Shown here piece by piece: positions 45,640-55,735 of a stretch of 64,000 bases of DNA. The stretch's first letter is position 1, and each line of letters opens with the position of its first letter. This DNA comes from Corythucha ciliata. Taxonomy: Eukaryota; Arthropoda; Insecta; Hemiptera; Tingidae. Below the pieces are notes generated by a model. It ran no database searches. It was not told where the DNA came from and saw only the letters and a program-made list of their open reading frames with translations. Position numbers and translations under genes: made by a program. The DNA lies in assembly GCA_038030265.1 (NCBI GenBank), contig CM075941.1, positions 7,998,001-8,062,000 of the forward strand. Reading direction: 5' to 3'.

Positions 45640-46951
45640 GAGGGGAAGAGTTTACGGAGATGGAATCGACGCGAGTGAGGGCATCGGCGACAACATTGGC
45701 GGTGCCGCTGACGTGTCGAATATCTGTGGAGAATTGGGCGATGAAAGAGAGTTGGTTTAATTGAATGGGTGGAAGCTTCTCCTTCTTTTGGCTGAAGGCG
45801 TAGATGAGGGGTTAGTGGTCGGTGTAGACAACGAAATGTTGTGCTTCCAGAATATGGCGGAAATGCTGGATCGCCGAGTAGACCGCATGTAGTTCTCTGT
45901 AGAAAGCAGGCCATTCCGCTTGCCTTGGGGTCAGCTTTTTTGAGAAGAAGGCCAATGGCTGCCAAGAGTCACCGACTTTTTGCTGAAGCGATGCGCCAAT
46001 AGTTGTTTGGGAGGCGTCAGTGAAGAGAGCAAGCTCTGCGTTGGGTTCGGGGTGGGCAAGGAGGGTTGCGGTAGCTAGATGACTTTTGCAGGCGGTGAAA
46101 GCATTTTCAGTTTCCGTGGTACAGTGAATTGGTTGATTGCCACGAAGTTGAGAGAGCATGGCGTGAAGACGAGCTTGGAGTTCTGAAGCCGAAGGGATGA
46201 ATCGACGGTAAAAATTGATCATGCCGAGGAATTGGCGGAGACCTTGAGCTGTGGATGGTTGGGGAAAGTCTTGAAGTGCTTGGATTCGTTTTAGAGGAGG
46301 TCGAATACCGTCTGCTGTGACTTGGTAGCCTAAGAAAAGAACTGAAGGGGATCCGAGGACGGTTTTCTTGGCATTAACAAGGATGCCGTGTTGCGAGAGG
46401 CGTTGGAAGACAGCACGGAGATGAACTTGATGCTCGTTTGCATCGCGAGAGAAAATCAGGATATCGTCCATGTAAGCATAACAAAAGTCAATACTGTGGA
46501 GTACCTCGTCGATAAAGCGCTGGAATGTTTGTCCGGCGTTACGAAGTCCGAATCCCATGTAAGGAAATTCAAACAGACCGAATGGTGTCGTTATAGCGGT
46601 CTTTGGAATGTCGTCTGGGTTGACAGGGATTTGATTGTACGCTGTAACGAGATCAACGACGGAGAAAATGGTGCATCCAGCGAGGCGGTGGGAAAAATCG
46701 TGAATATGGCGGATGGGACATCGATCAGGGATGGTTCGAGGGCGCCAGCCTGCGTCTTTCTTGGGCACCACGTGGAGCGGCGAAGACCAAGGTCCATCCG
46801 ATCGTCGAGCGATTCCGGCACGTAGCATTGAATCGAATTCTTCCTTCGCGATGCGAAGGCGGTCTGGAGGTAAGCGACGGGGGCGAGAAGAAGATGGCTT
46901 GAATGTGTGAAGGAAGTCGTTGGATCCAGAGGGTTCGTATGAAGTTGTCAT
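45640..46951 (-). pseudogene. gypsy reverse transcriptase and RNase H (one stop codon)
   Basis: Minus strand. Begins within RT at [20 protein letters not shown], then [39 protein letters not shown] (motif A), [34 protein letters not shown] (motif C, YMDD) and [11 protein letters not shown]. RNase [43 protein letters not shown] and FVVYTDH, followed by TAA (about 45812) where a Lys codon is expected, and the frame continues with [17 protein letters not shown]. Catalytic motifs are intact apart from that nonsense codon. The N-terminal finger part of RT is missing, fused to gag at a short microhomology. Confidence 0.9.
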
Positions 46952-47446
46952 TGAAAATGATAGTTCCTGCGAGGGAAATCAAATGACGCAAAAATTGTGA
47001 TGGTTTTCGATCACCTAGTTCTTGTTCCACAATCAGCTGTCGGACGCGCTGTTCTTCCGAAAGAGACAACCGTTGGACGAGAGCGTTTTTGAGTTCAGTG
47101 TATGGATTTTGAGCTGGAGGATTGACGAGGATATGTCTTCTACTTCATTAATGAAGCGTTCATCAAGTTGAGAAACGAGGTGAGCAAATTTCGTCGTTTC
47201 CTGGGTAATTCCAGCGAGTTGAAACTACGCGTCGACCTGTCGAAACCAAAGTAGTGGTTTCTCCTTCCAAAATGGAGGGAGTTTGACGCTGACGCGATGA
47301 ACAGCTGGCGGTTGGGCAGCGTCGTCGGGTAGAGCTGGACGTTGGTGCACTAGCCGTTGCAGTTCAGCCAACTGCGCCGCGAGATTGTCGATGTCGGGGT
47401 TGCTCATGCTGAGACGTTCGGTGCGTAGACGTCGGTGGGTCACCAA
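46930..47446 (-). pseudogene. gypsy gag remnant
   Basis: Minus strand. MSNPDIDNLAAQLAELQRLV, then VSVKLPPFWKEKPLLWFRQV is the start of a CsRN1-type gag. After a gap with frame changes it resumes as [33 protein letters not shown] and [13 protein letters not shown], the end of the capsid region. Zinc knuckle and protease do not follow; the sequence passes directly into RT. The ATG at 47407 is about 40 bases from the LTR. Confidence 0.8.
47429..47445 (-). promoter_or_regulatory. gypsy primer-binding site, tRNA-Trp type
   Basis: Two bases inside the LTR the minus strand reads TGGTGACCCACCGACG. CsRN1-clade elements use tRNA-Trp, whose 3' end would pair with TGGTGACCCCGACG; this is one base off. 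Confidence 0.75.
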
Positions 47447-47447
47447 T

Positions 47448-47581
47448 TATCGAGTAATGACTAAACGTCTTAAAGAATATTTATGTAACTCGATTTTATT
47501 AGAATGTCTAGTACTGAATGAACAGTTTTTTTTTTTTTTCATGTGGCGGGGGTAATAAAAAAATTAAATTGTGACGCCACA
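47448..47581 (-). repeat. 5' LTR of the gypsy element (134 bp)
   Basis: Direct repeat of 44266-44400. The outer border is fixed by AACT at 47582-47585. Confidence 0.92.
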
Positions 47582-47612
47582 AACTAATTACACTTTTACA
47601 CAGAAAATAATA

Positions 47613-47747
47613 GGTCCGTTCTATTTTTTCGCGAGTGCTACACTTTTGAAGAAAGTCATCTGGTTTCATTCAATTTTTCAGAATAAGTCAATGAAATCAC
47701 ATGGTTTTCCACACTAGTGTAGCTCTAGCAAAACAATGGAACGGGCC
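47613..47747. mobile_element. Small MITE-like unit with 31 bp imperfect inverted repeats
   Basis: The left end GGTCCGTTCTATTTTTTCGC and the reverse complement of the right end, GGCCCGTTCCATTGTTTTGC, continue to 'gctacac' on both sides. No clear target duplication was found. A partial copy of one end ('aaaacaatggaacaggcc') lies near 58781-58798. Confidence 0.5.
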
Positions 47748-47919
47748 AAATGTTACTTGACAGTTGACGACCACTTGTTGAGTTGTTGGTAAACCACGTG
47801 TTTGCCAATCACGTGTCGCGATTTGGCAACGTCGCCCTTAATGAAATAAAACAATGTTCAAATTTTGATATGTGTTTAGGTGGTCCAGTCGCCTCGCGTA
47901 CAAGAAACTAATCCATTTC

Positions 47920-48010
47920 TTTAACAAACAATTTATTCTGCCGACGTTTCGCCCATAAACTAGGCATGTTCACGGCTGACGACCTGTAAAAGAATCGTCT
48001 GTGACGTTAC
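47920..48010 (-). repeat. Penelope-like terminal sequence with decayed hammerhead-like core
   Basis: On the minus strand this reads GTGAACATGCC, TAGTTTATGGGC, GAAACGTCGGC and AGAATAAA. Penelope-like elements carry a hammerhead ribozyme in their terminal repeats with CTGATGA - stem II - GAAACGTC. The second half (stem and GAAACGTC) is well kept, while the CTGATGA core has degenerated. Its inverted orientation relative to the adjacent GIY-YIG fragment fits the inverted terminal copies known in this group. Confidence 0.45.
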
Positions 48011-48119
48011 ATGTTCACCTTACAAACATAAACCGTTCAGACCTACAACGCCGAATGAAGCGGCACTGGTACACAGAGAAAAACACCTTCCGGGGGGGGG
48101 GGGACAATGGCACCCCACC

Positions 48120-48440
48120 GTCAAAACCGATTGTAAAAACAATCTCGTCAGGCTAAGCTAAGCGTTGCGTTGTTCGCAGCATGAAGCGAACGTTCGCCTA
48201 AGTAAGAATAACACTGCCCTTAGCCAGCATCACGCGGCCGCTCTTAAGCACACTTTCGACCTAGACAACCCGATGATTTTGGATCGGGAGCAGAACGATG
48301 GGCGTAGAAGCGTTTTAGAAGCTTTATACATTTCCAAAATGTCTGATTCAGTGGTTAACAGTAAGAATGAAGCTCTACATATTAGTCCTGTTTACGGGGA
48401 AATTATAGCTAACACTAAAATTAAATTTAAGACAGCGTGA
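48120..48440 (+). pseudogene. Penelope-like element GIY-YIG endonuclease C-terminal fragment
   Basis: The frame encodes CSQHEANVRLSKNNTALSQH, HTFDLDNPMILDREQND, RRSVLEALYISKMSDSV and ISPVYGEII. This is the C-terminal part of the GIY-YIG endonuclease of Penelope-like retroelements, where 'saLxeHh..H.fd.dn..il..E...rR...Ea.yI' is the conserved run. The Glu of the LEALYI motif is the metal-binding residue of the family. The GIY and YIG strands and the whole reverse transcriptase are missing, so this is a 5'-truncated relic. 5' truncation is usual for target-primed elements. Confidence 0.75.
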
Positions 48441-48536
48441 GAGGTTTGGCGCTTTGGGTGCGTTGCCCTTGCTCTGGGGAGGTTTCAAATTGTTTACCCG
48501 GTGAACCCTGTTTTTTATCCTTGTGCTGGACGGGAC

Positions 48537-49265
48537 TTGTAAAAATCCTCCCGCGCGGAAAAAAAGCATGTAAAAATCCTCCCGAACTTTTGCGTTCGGT
48601 GTAAGAATCCTCCCGCTCGACCCAGGGAAAGGGTGTAAGAATCCTCCCAGGTTCCAGAAGTACTATCGTACTATTAATAGGTCGTCAAAACGTGGTCATC
48701 ACATTACATTGCACATGCATTACATTTTGTAGATTTTATTACCCGTGGATGGTGAAAAGCTGAGTGTAAAATTTGGCGCAATAATTGAAAGTGCCGTCCA
48801 TTAGAACGAATTCCGCGGATGTTAAGCAGTCGAGGTTTTTGTCACAGGAGAAAATAATCATTCCGTCTTTGGCATGAAGTAAAAACGGTGCATTTCCACC
48901 GTTTCATGCCACCTGCCAGTTCTTTGTGATAGCTGAATTTAAATTCACCTCGAAAAATCACAGTACCCCCCTTACTTCCTCCTCCCTCAACCCAACGTGT
49001 AGACAGGGACGGTTCCATGGTGGTTCGATTGACGATACTAACTTTCTCATGTTCACCTCTTCTAACCAAACGCTACTTCGGAGTTTTATCTTTGCTCGTG
49101 AAAACGATAAGGGAACCGGCTCACCAAAAGATAAGGATCACAACAAACATGAAAAAGACTGGAGGATTTTTACAACGCTCCGGCCGCCAGTTCGGGAGGA
49201 TTTTTACATACCCGTTTTTACGATTCTGGCCCGCGGGAGGATTCTTACATGGCACCCGTGTAAAA
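48537..49265. repeat. Unit with inverted subterminal 'GTAARAATCCTCCC' repeats
   Basis: Four direct copies of TGTAAAAATCCTCCCG or TGTAAGAATCCTCCC lie at about 48539, 48571, 48600 and 48636. Three inverted copies (CGGGAGGATTTTTACA type) lie at about 49153, 49193 and 49231. The core between them (48660-49150) has no ORF with a known domain. Clustered subterminal motifs facing each other suggest a non-autonomous DNA transposon. Exact termini and target duplication were not found. Confidence 0.6.
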
Positions 49266-50210
49266 CATACATGGCCAAGAAATTTCCAAGGCGTACCATG
49301 ACGTGTAAAATTTGCTAGCCGTGGACAAAATGTGTAAGCACACGTTTGGGTTAGCTGTTCAACACGACGCAGACAACAATGTGTTCAAGCACACAAGATT
49401 TTTAGGTCGTTCTTAGCCAATGTAGCCGCGTTTTATTTTAAAAATATCTTCCAATCAACAAATTCGTCAGGACCAGTCACCGTAGACACTTAATTTTTTT
49501 TTTTGCCAAGCTTCGCAAAAGGTTAATTTCCTTAAGGCCCAATTACATCAACCGAGTAGCTCGGCCGAGTGACTCGGCCACGTACTGGGCCGAGTACTGG
49601 GCGAGTAGGTGATGAAGTAGGAATGAGACAGTTTTGTTATGCGTTGTCATGGCACCGCGAAGCAGAAAAATTAAACGGGAAAAAATGTTCGAACTCACTA
49701 CCAGGAAAATATTAACTTTTGTGCCTTTTGAAAAGTTTGCTTCCCCCCTTTTTGCGTATAATTTTTAATTTAATTTAATTTCGCGTTCAAATGGTCAACA
49801 GCCGTGTTTTTATTTTGGCCCTTTTTCTTTATTATTGTTATATAGTTAATTTTTTTGTTAAATATTACATATTTTGTGAATTTCTTATATTTCTTTACTA
49901 CGCTGGGCTGAAGTTCGCGAGTAGCCCAGTCAATGAATGATTCTAGGTGGAAAGTCAAAACGTACAAAAACCGACTGTGCCACGTTGTTTGGGATGCCTA
50001 GTTGTATAACATACTAAAAGTCCTTGAACCTAGGGTTGGCGCAAAAGGGGAGGGGGAAGGGTCAAAGGTCCTTATTTATGGTTTTTTGCCTATATCTTAG
50101 TGGGGGTTGGTCTTTCAAAACATTTATGCGTATACAAAATTAAAGCTCACAAAATTCTCTCTAATTAACCATTTATTATCCCATGGTTTTTTGGCCATTT
50201 CAAACCGTTA

Positions 50211-50351
50211 GGCCCATTTTATACGAGTAAGTTTTTTTTTCAAAAATATGTTCAATCTGATAACGAACAGACGATTTGAGACCTGGAACATCTGTCAATT
50301 TTTTTCAAAATGGCTACTTTGATAAAAAAACTTACTCGTGTAAAAGAGGCC
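50211..50351. mobile_element. 141 bp MITE (TSD TTA) inside the left arm
   Basis: Ends GGCCCATTTTATACGAGTAA and, reversed, GGCCTCTTTTACACGAGTAA continue into T/A runs; flanks are TTA (50208-50210 and 50352-50354). The right arm (reverse complement near 56590-56610) reads 'aaccgttagtaagata' without the element, an empty site that confirms both borders. Confidence 0.88.
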
Positions 50352-50381
50352 TTAGTAAGATAAACGTAGGTATAGAACAGT

Positions 50382-51059
50382 TAAATTAGGATTTGGCCCA
50401 AACACCCAAAAGAACAGGAAAACGTTTGGTGCAACACTGTTTGATATCCTTCCCCTAACACAGCACACAAAATTCCCAACGATTCTGCGTCGGGTTAAGG
50501 AGCAGCTGTTGGTAGACGTTTCATTTCGATCGTTCTCACGAAATAATTCTTGAACCAATTGTTTTAACGCAAAAATGTTCCAGACTAAAATTGAAGAGCA
50601 CAAAATTTTACACAAGAAACTACCATGCCACTATATTCCTTCCCTCTGCCTTTTAGTAGAAATAGGAGAAGGAAACTAAAAGCTGACGTAAAATTGGCCG
50701 AAGTCTGGAAACTGGAAAAACTGATAAATGTTTGGTGCGATCTCCTTCGGACCCGCCTCCCTCCATTGTGTAAAAATTTCCTCAAAATTTCACGTCGGGT
50801 GTTGCCAGTGCTTGAGCTGGAGTTTGGATTTGAGGGTCACTTTGTTCGTTTTACTGAAATATCTCCAAAACCATCAGTGCTGACTAATCAATCTACCAGG
50901 CTCAATTTGAAGGCCACAAAAAAGTCACTTCAAGGTGCCGTGCACGTTTTTCCTCGATCGTATCGTCAGGGGCGGATTTAATGTAAAATGTTTAGAGGGG
51001 CTTAGCCCTGACCTCATGATCCCCCCCACCTCTCGCAATCAAGTCAAATTCCAAATTTT
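50382..51059. other. Inner part of the left arm, no gene recognised
   Basis: Partly similar to the right arm at its start and then diverged. A plus-strand ORF at 50625-50981 is basic (RNRRRKLKADVKLAEVWKLE) but I cannot assign it. It overlaps a minus-strand ORF of similar quality. Text such as 'caggggcggatttaatg' near 50967 resembles ends of other DNA transposons. Confidence 0.4.
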
Positions 51060-54000
51060 GTGGATTTTTGCTATCAGAACGAGTTTCAAAGGTTTTCCTC
51101 GCTCAAAACGCCAATGTCACAGAATTGACTCCCTAAAAAGCCAATTTGCACCGGGTTGACTCTTCATGAATGCAATTCCGCTCATTAGACACTTTCGATG
51201 TCCAAATATCACGGATTGAACACACCGCAAAAACCAATTCCGTGGTTTTGGCTACTTCAATAACAAAATTAGCCGGTTTGGCACTTTTTGAGACCAAATT
51301 TGTCGGATTTCGTAGGTCAGAAACCAATTTCATGGGGCTGGCTCCCTTAAGACAAGCCAATTTAACGGGATTTCACACCTTTTTAGAGGATAAATGAGCG
51401 TACTGGCTCATTTTAAAGAGAAATTTCACGGCTCTGGCTGTTTTTAAAAACAAAATATCGCAGGGTCCAGACGCGGATCCAAGATTTAGTCAAGGGAGAG
51501 GCTTATGAAATTGTGTACTTCGCTCTAATAAAAATGGCTTGCTATCAATTCACTGCCTATTACCACCTTAAAACGCCTTAAAAATTGCCAAACGGGCAAC
51601 TACCGCTTTAAAAAAAAAGAAAAGCCCAACGGACTTCACGCGGTCTAAAAGTGACTAGACTGACGGTTCGTGCAGCCCTGAAAATGCATGAAAAGATCAT
51701 GAATCCCGCTATGAATAAGGCTAAATCTTCCATTCGCGAGCTCAACTAGCTAAAACTAGCGATTCCCGCTCAAAAAGTGGCCAAGCTGCTCTAAAAATGG
51801 GCAAACTAACAATTCACGCTCCGCAAATCCCTTAACAGACAATTCCTGCCCTAAATATTCCAAAATCAACCATTTGCGCGCCAAGAATGACCATACGGGC
51901 GTTGGCTTGACAGAACTAATAACGTCCTCAAAAAAGCAAAACTGACGATTCGCGCTTATTATAAATGGCCCAACAGATTTTACAAACCCTAGAAATAGAA
52001 AAACTGACGATTCATGCTCTGAAAATATCACACTGGCTATTCACTCTCTATAAATGACTATGCTGACAATTTGCGACCTAGAAATGGCAAGCTGACAATT
52101 AGCACCCCATAACTGATTGTTTGCGTACTCTAAATGGTTAAACTAATAATTCACGCAATGCAAATGTCAAAACTGAGTTCGTAACATACAATTGACTAAA
52201 ATGACGGATTCATGCCCTAGGAATGGCCATACTGGCAGCGTTAAAATTGCCAAACTGGCTATTCACGCCCTATAAAATTTGTAAAACTGAATCTATGCGG
52301 CCTACGGTGAATGGTTAAACTGACAATTCGCACCAAAGTCATATGGATTACAAGTCGCGTCGCTTTTGATAAGACACGGTCCTGAAGCATTTTGGGAAAA
52401 TCGATCCCGATAGATGCCTCTGCAATTCTTACTTTATTCAATTACGAACAAGCTTTCATGAAAGGGCGTAGGTTTTCAACTTTTCATTGGGGGGCTTCTG
52501 CTCTCAAATTTGTTAAAAATTTGTAATTATCACTTTGTTTCATTATGTATACAGTAGATGCGGTTTAAACACCTAGGAATACGAGATTGGACATGAGGTC
52601 TATTCGTTTGTCGTCCGGAGCTGTACTATTAGCTCTGAAAGTACTAACCTTTCATTATTTTCTCGCGTTATTTCACATGATAACCCGCGAGGTTGCAAAA
52701 TTTCGTGCTGCTCGGAGTAGTCCGGGACGACAAACGAATAGACCTACTGTAAACTCGTCTCGGCCCTTGACCATTTTTATGCAGGATGTTCCGAATCAAG
52801 CACGGACTTTGTGGATGAAAGTAGACCTTATTTGCAATCGAAAATAACGTCAGGAAGAAGAACGCACAGTTTTACAGCTTCTTTGGTGGTGGTGTGGGGG
52901 GAATCCGACTCTCCCACCCAGAAGAAGTAGCCTCAGTACGACCCTGATCTTCAAACTATAACATTTCTGCTCTGCAGTTCACAAAGGGCTAAAATAAAGG
53001 AACCATGTGAACTGAACTTGAATAAAGTAAAGAACGCAGTGCTATCTTGTGGGATCAAAAATGAGAAATTAATTTGAGACCGCTGATTTAGGGCGTGAGG
53101 GGGTGGAGTGGTGCAACTTGTAATCCATATGACTTTGATTCGCACTTTGAAAATCCCAAAGCAGATGATTCATGTCCTGAAAATGGCAAAATTGGCCATT
53201 CGCGCGTCAGAAATAGCCATACTGAGCCTTCACACCTTGTAAATGTCTAAACTGACGATCCTGGCCTTAAAAGCTGGCTATTTACGCTATTTTGCACCCT
53301 GTAAATGACATAAACAGCCCGTACCAGCAATTCACGGTCTAAGAATGACCTAACTGACCGTTTGTGCTCTACAAAGGCTAAACAGAGAAACAGTGGCTAT
53401 ATCTGCACCCAAAAATGGCCAAACAGGGCTATTTGCACCCTTCAAGCGATAAGCTGACCACTTGCGATTGCGTACCGAGCATGGGCCGTCCTCACACCGA
53501 CCCCCCCCCCCACCCACGTTAGCTACATGCACCTCATGGACTGGGTAAACTTGTAGATTTTATTTGAAACTGATTACCGACTCTCAGGCTATTAAATTGC
53601 TTGATTGGTAAATCACGCCCTAAAAATAGCTAAATATGCAAATTCGTGCCAGTGAAATGGCGAACTTACCATTCATAGCGCAAAAATGGACAAACTGAGC
53701 CACGACGACTTGTCCACCAGCAGAGGATTTGTGCCCTGAAAATAGCAGAACTAATTATTTGCGTCTTGGAAATGGCTTAACTGACGATTCATGCCATTAA
53801 AAACCTAAAACCTAAAAAAGCAATTTCACGGATTTCACTGCGCCAAAAACAAATTTTTGCTCGTTGGAACCATTCGAAAAATTGCGAATCTAGCGATTCA
53901 TGCCTCATAAATTGCTAAACTAACCATTCAAACCCTAAAATTTACTTTACGGACGTTTCGTCCCCTGGAAATGCCTAAAATGACGACTCGCACCGGGAAA

Positions 54001-54420
54001 ATTGCCAAAAAGGCCATCAGGCCATTGAAAATGACTGAACTGACGATTCGTGCTCTGAAATAACCAAACGCCTTAAAAATTTCAATCTTCAAAGTTTTGG
54101 TCTAAAAATGGTCAAACTGGTCATTCGCGCTCTTTGGAAACAACGTCGTTGTCAGGGACAACGACAATTGGCCCCTTGAAAGTGGTAGAACAGACTGGAC
54201 AAGCCCTAAAACGGGCTGCTGGTCGTATTGACAATTCATGCCTCCCCCCTCCCCCACAATGGCTATACTGATAGATTTGCGTCTTAAAAACGACCACACG
54301 CGTTCCAATAATGGCCAAATTGACCATTCGTGTCTTAAAAATGCCTGAACTGACGATTGGTACCCTAACTATCACCAAAAGACTAGTCAGTCAATAAAAA
54401 TTGCAAACTCAGTCACTGAC
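51060..54420. repeat. Satellite B array
   Basis: Tandem units of about 30-33 bp of the form 'aaatggccaaactgacgattcgcgcc' followed by 'ctaaa', strongly diverged, for over 3 kb. A non-satellite block lies at about 52440-53095. The many overlapping ORFs here are repeat by-products. Confidence 0.85.
52552..52749. mobile_element. 198 bp MITE (TA flanks) within satellite B, one end interrupted
   Basis: The right end, reversed, reads CAGTAGGTCTATTCGTTTGT. The left end has CAGTAG (52552-52557), then about 38 unrelated bases, then AGGTCTATTCGTTTGTCGTC. Both flanks are TA (52550-52551 and 52750-52751), as for Tc1/mariner-type elements. The left inverted repeat was apparently split by a later small insertion. 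Confidence 0.65.
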
Positions 54421-55735
54421 GTGAATTCTTGTTTCAGACGACCATATGGATTTTCTTAAGTCCTCCCTCGGCAACTGTCAGTTTCGGTGGAGCTGTCAAT
54501 TTCGTCTTTAGAACTGATAATTTCTTCTTTAAAAAACTCCCAATTTCACCCCAGAAACTGACAGTCTTGACTTGGAATCTGTCAATTGCCTCCTGCATAA
54601 CAGAAGATCACAAAACTTGATTTCGAGATTCAGTAGCGGACCATTCGGGCTCACAACATGGGGTTTTTGGGCCCCTTCACCTGAAACAGTTAAAACTCTC
54701 AAAACGATTCCGTCCCGTAAACTATCAATTTCGGCCAGGGAACTGTCAATTTCACCCGAGAAACTGTCTATTTTGTCATAAATAACTTTCAATGTTGTCT
54801 CAAAACTGTCAATTTCGTCCAGGAGACTGTACATTTCTAGTTGAAACTATCAGTATCGATCAAACACGGTCAATTTTGTCCTAGAAGGTCAATTTCGTCA
54901 TTCAAAACTGTCAATTTCGTCGTCAAAACTATACCGATATCATTCTAAAACTGCCAATTTCGCCCCACAAACTGTCAATTTCATCCTCGAATCTGCCAAT
55001 GTCTTCCTAGAAACCGTGTCAATGGATTCGGGAAACTGAAGATTTCTAAGTCCCTTCACCTAAAACAGTCGAGTACTGGAAACTATCAATTTCGTCGTTC
55101 AAAACTGTCAATTTCGCCCTATAAACTATCAAGTAAATGTTCGAATCTAACAATTTCGACTTTTAAACAGTCAATTTCGTCCCCAAAACAGTCGCTTTCG
55201 TCGCCAAACCTATCAGTGTCGAGCTGCCAAGATCGTCCTACAAACTATCAATTTCGTTCAAGAATCAACTATCAACTTGCATTTGTTCGAGAAACAGTCA
55301 ATTCCTTTCTGAAACTGTCTACTTTGTCCAGGAAATTGTAAATTTCGTTGTCAAAACTATCAACGTCGTCCTAAAACTCCTAATGTCATCATATAATCTG
55401 TCAATTTCACCCTAGATACTGTCAATTTCAACATTCAAAACTGTGATTGTCGTATTTCAAACTGTCAATTTCGACTTACAATACTGTCAATTTTGCCTCA
55501 GGAACGGACATTTTTGACTTGGAATCTCAATTTCCTCCAACATAACGAATATCCTACTACTACTAGTACTAGAAACTATCAATATCGTCGTTCAAAACTA
55601 TAAATTTCGTACTGGAATTAATTAATGGACATATTTATCTCGGAAACTGTAAATTTCGTCCGCTAAACATGCCAATGTCGCCCTATAGACACTGTCATTT
55701 TCGGAGTTAAAAACTGTCAGTTTGACAGTTTGTGG
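54420..55735. repeat. Satellite C array
   Basis: Tandem units of about 24-25 bp: 'aactgtcaatttcgtcc' plus a short variable part. It follows satellite B without a break, and the unit resembles a shortened satellite B unit ('aactgacaattcgcgccc'). A tail of the same array opens the window at 1-70. Confidence 0.88.

Larger units (their letters stand above)
44266..47581 (-). mobile_element. Compact Ty3/gypsy element, CsRN1-like
   Basis: Minus-strand element of 3316 bp with 134-135 bp LTRs (44266-44400 and 47448-47581) and the 4-bp duplication AACT (44262-44265 and 47582-47585). The primer site is of tRNA-Trp type, which together with the RT and integrase style points to the CsRN1 clade. The order gag, RT, RNase H, integrase is that of gypsy. 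It is shorter than usual because the end of gag, the protease and the start of RT are missing. Confidence 0.9.

Noticed and set aside
51060..55735. CRISPR-like reading of regularly spaced repeats
   Set aside because: Units are head-to-tail and diverged with no unique spacers of constant length, and no cas gene occurs; this is eukaryotic satellite.
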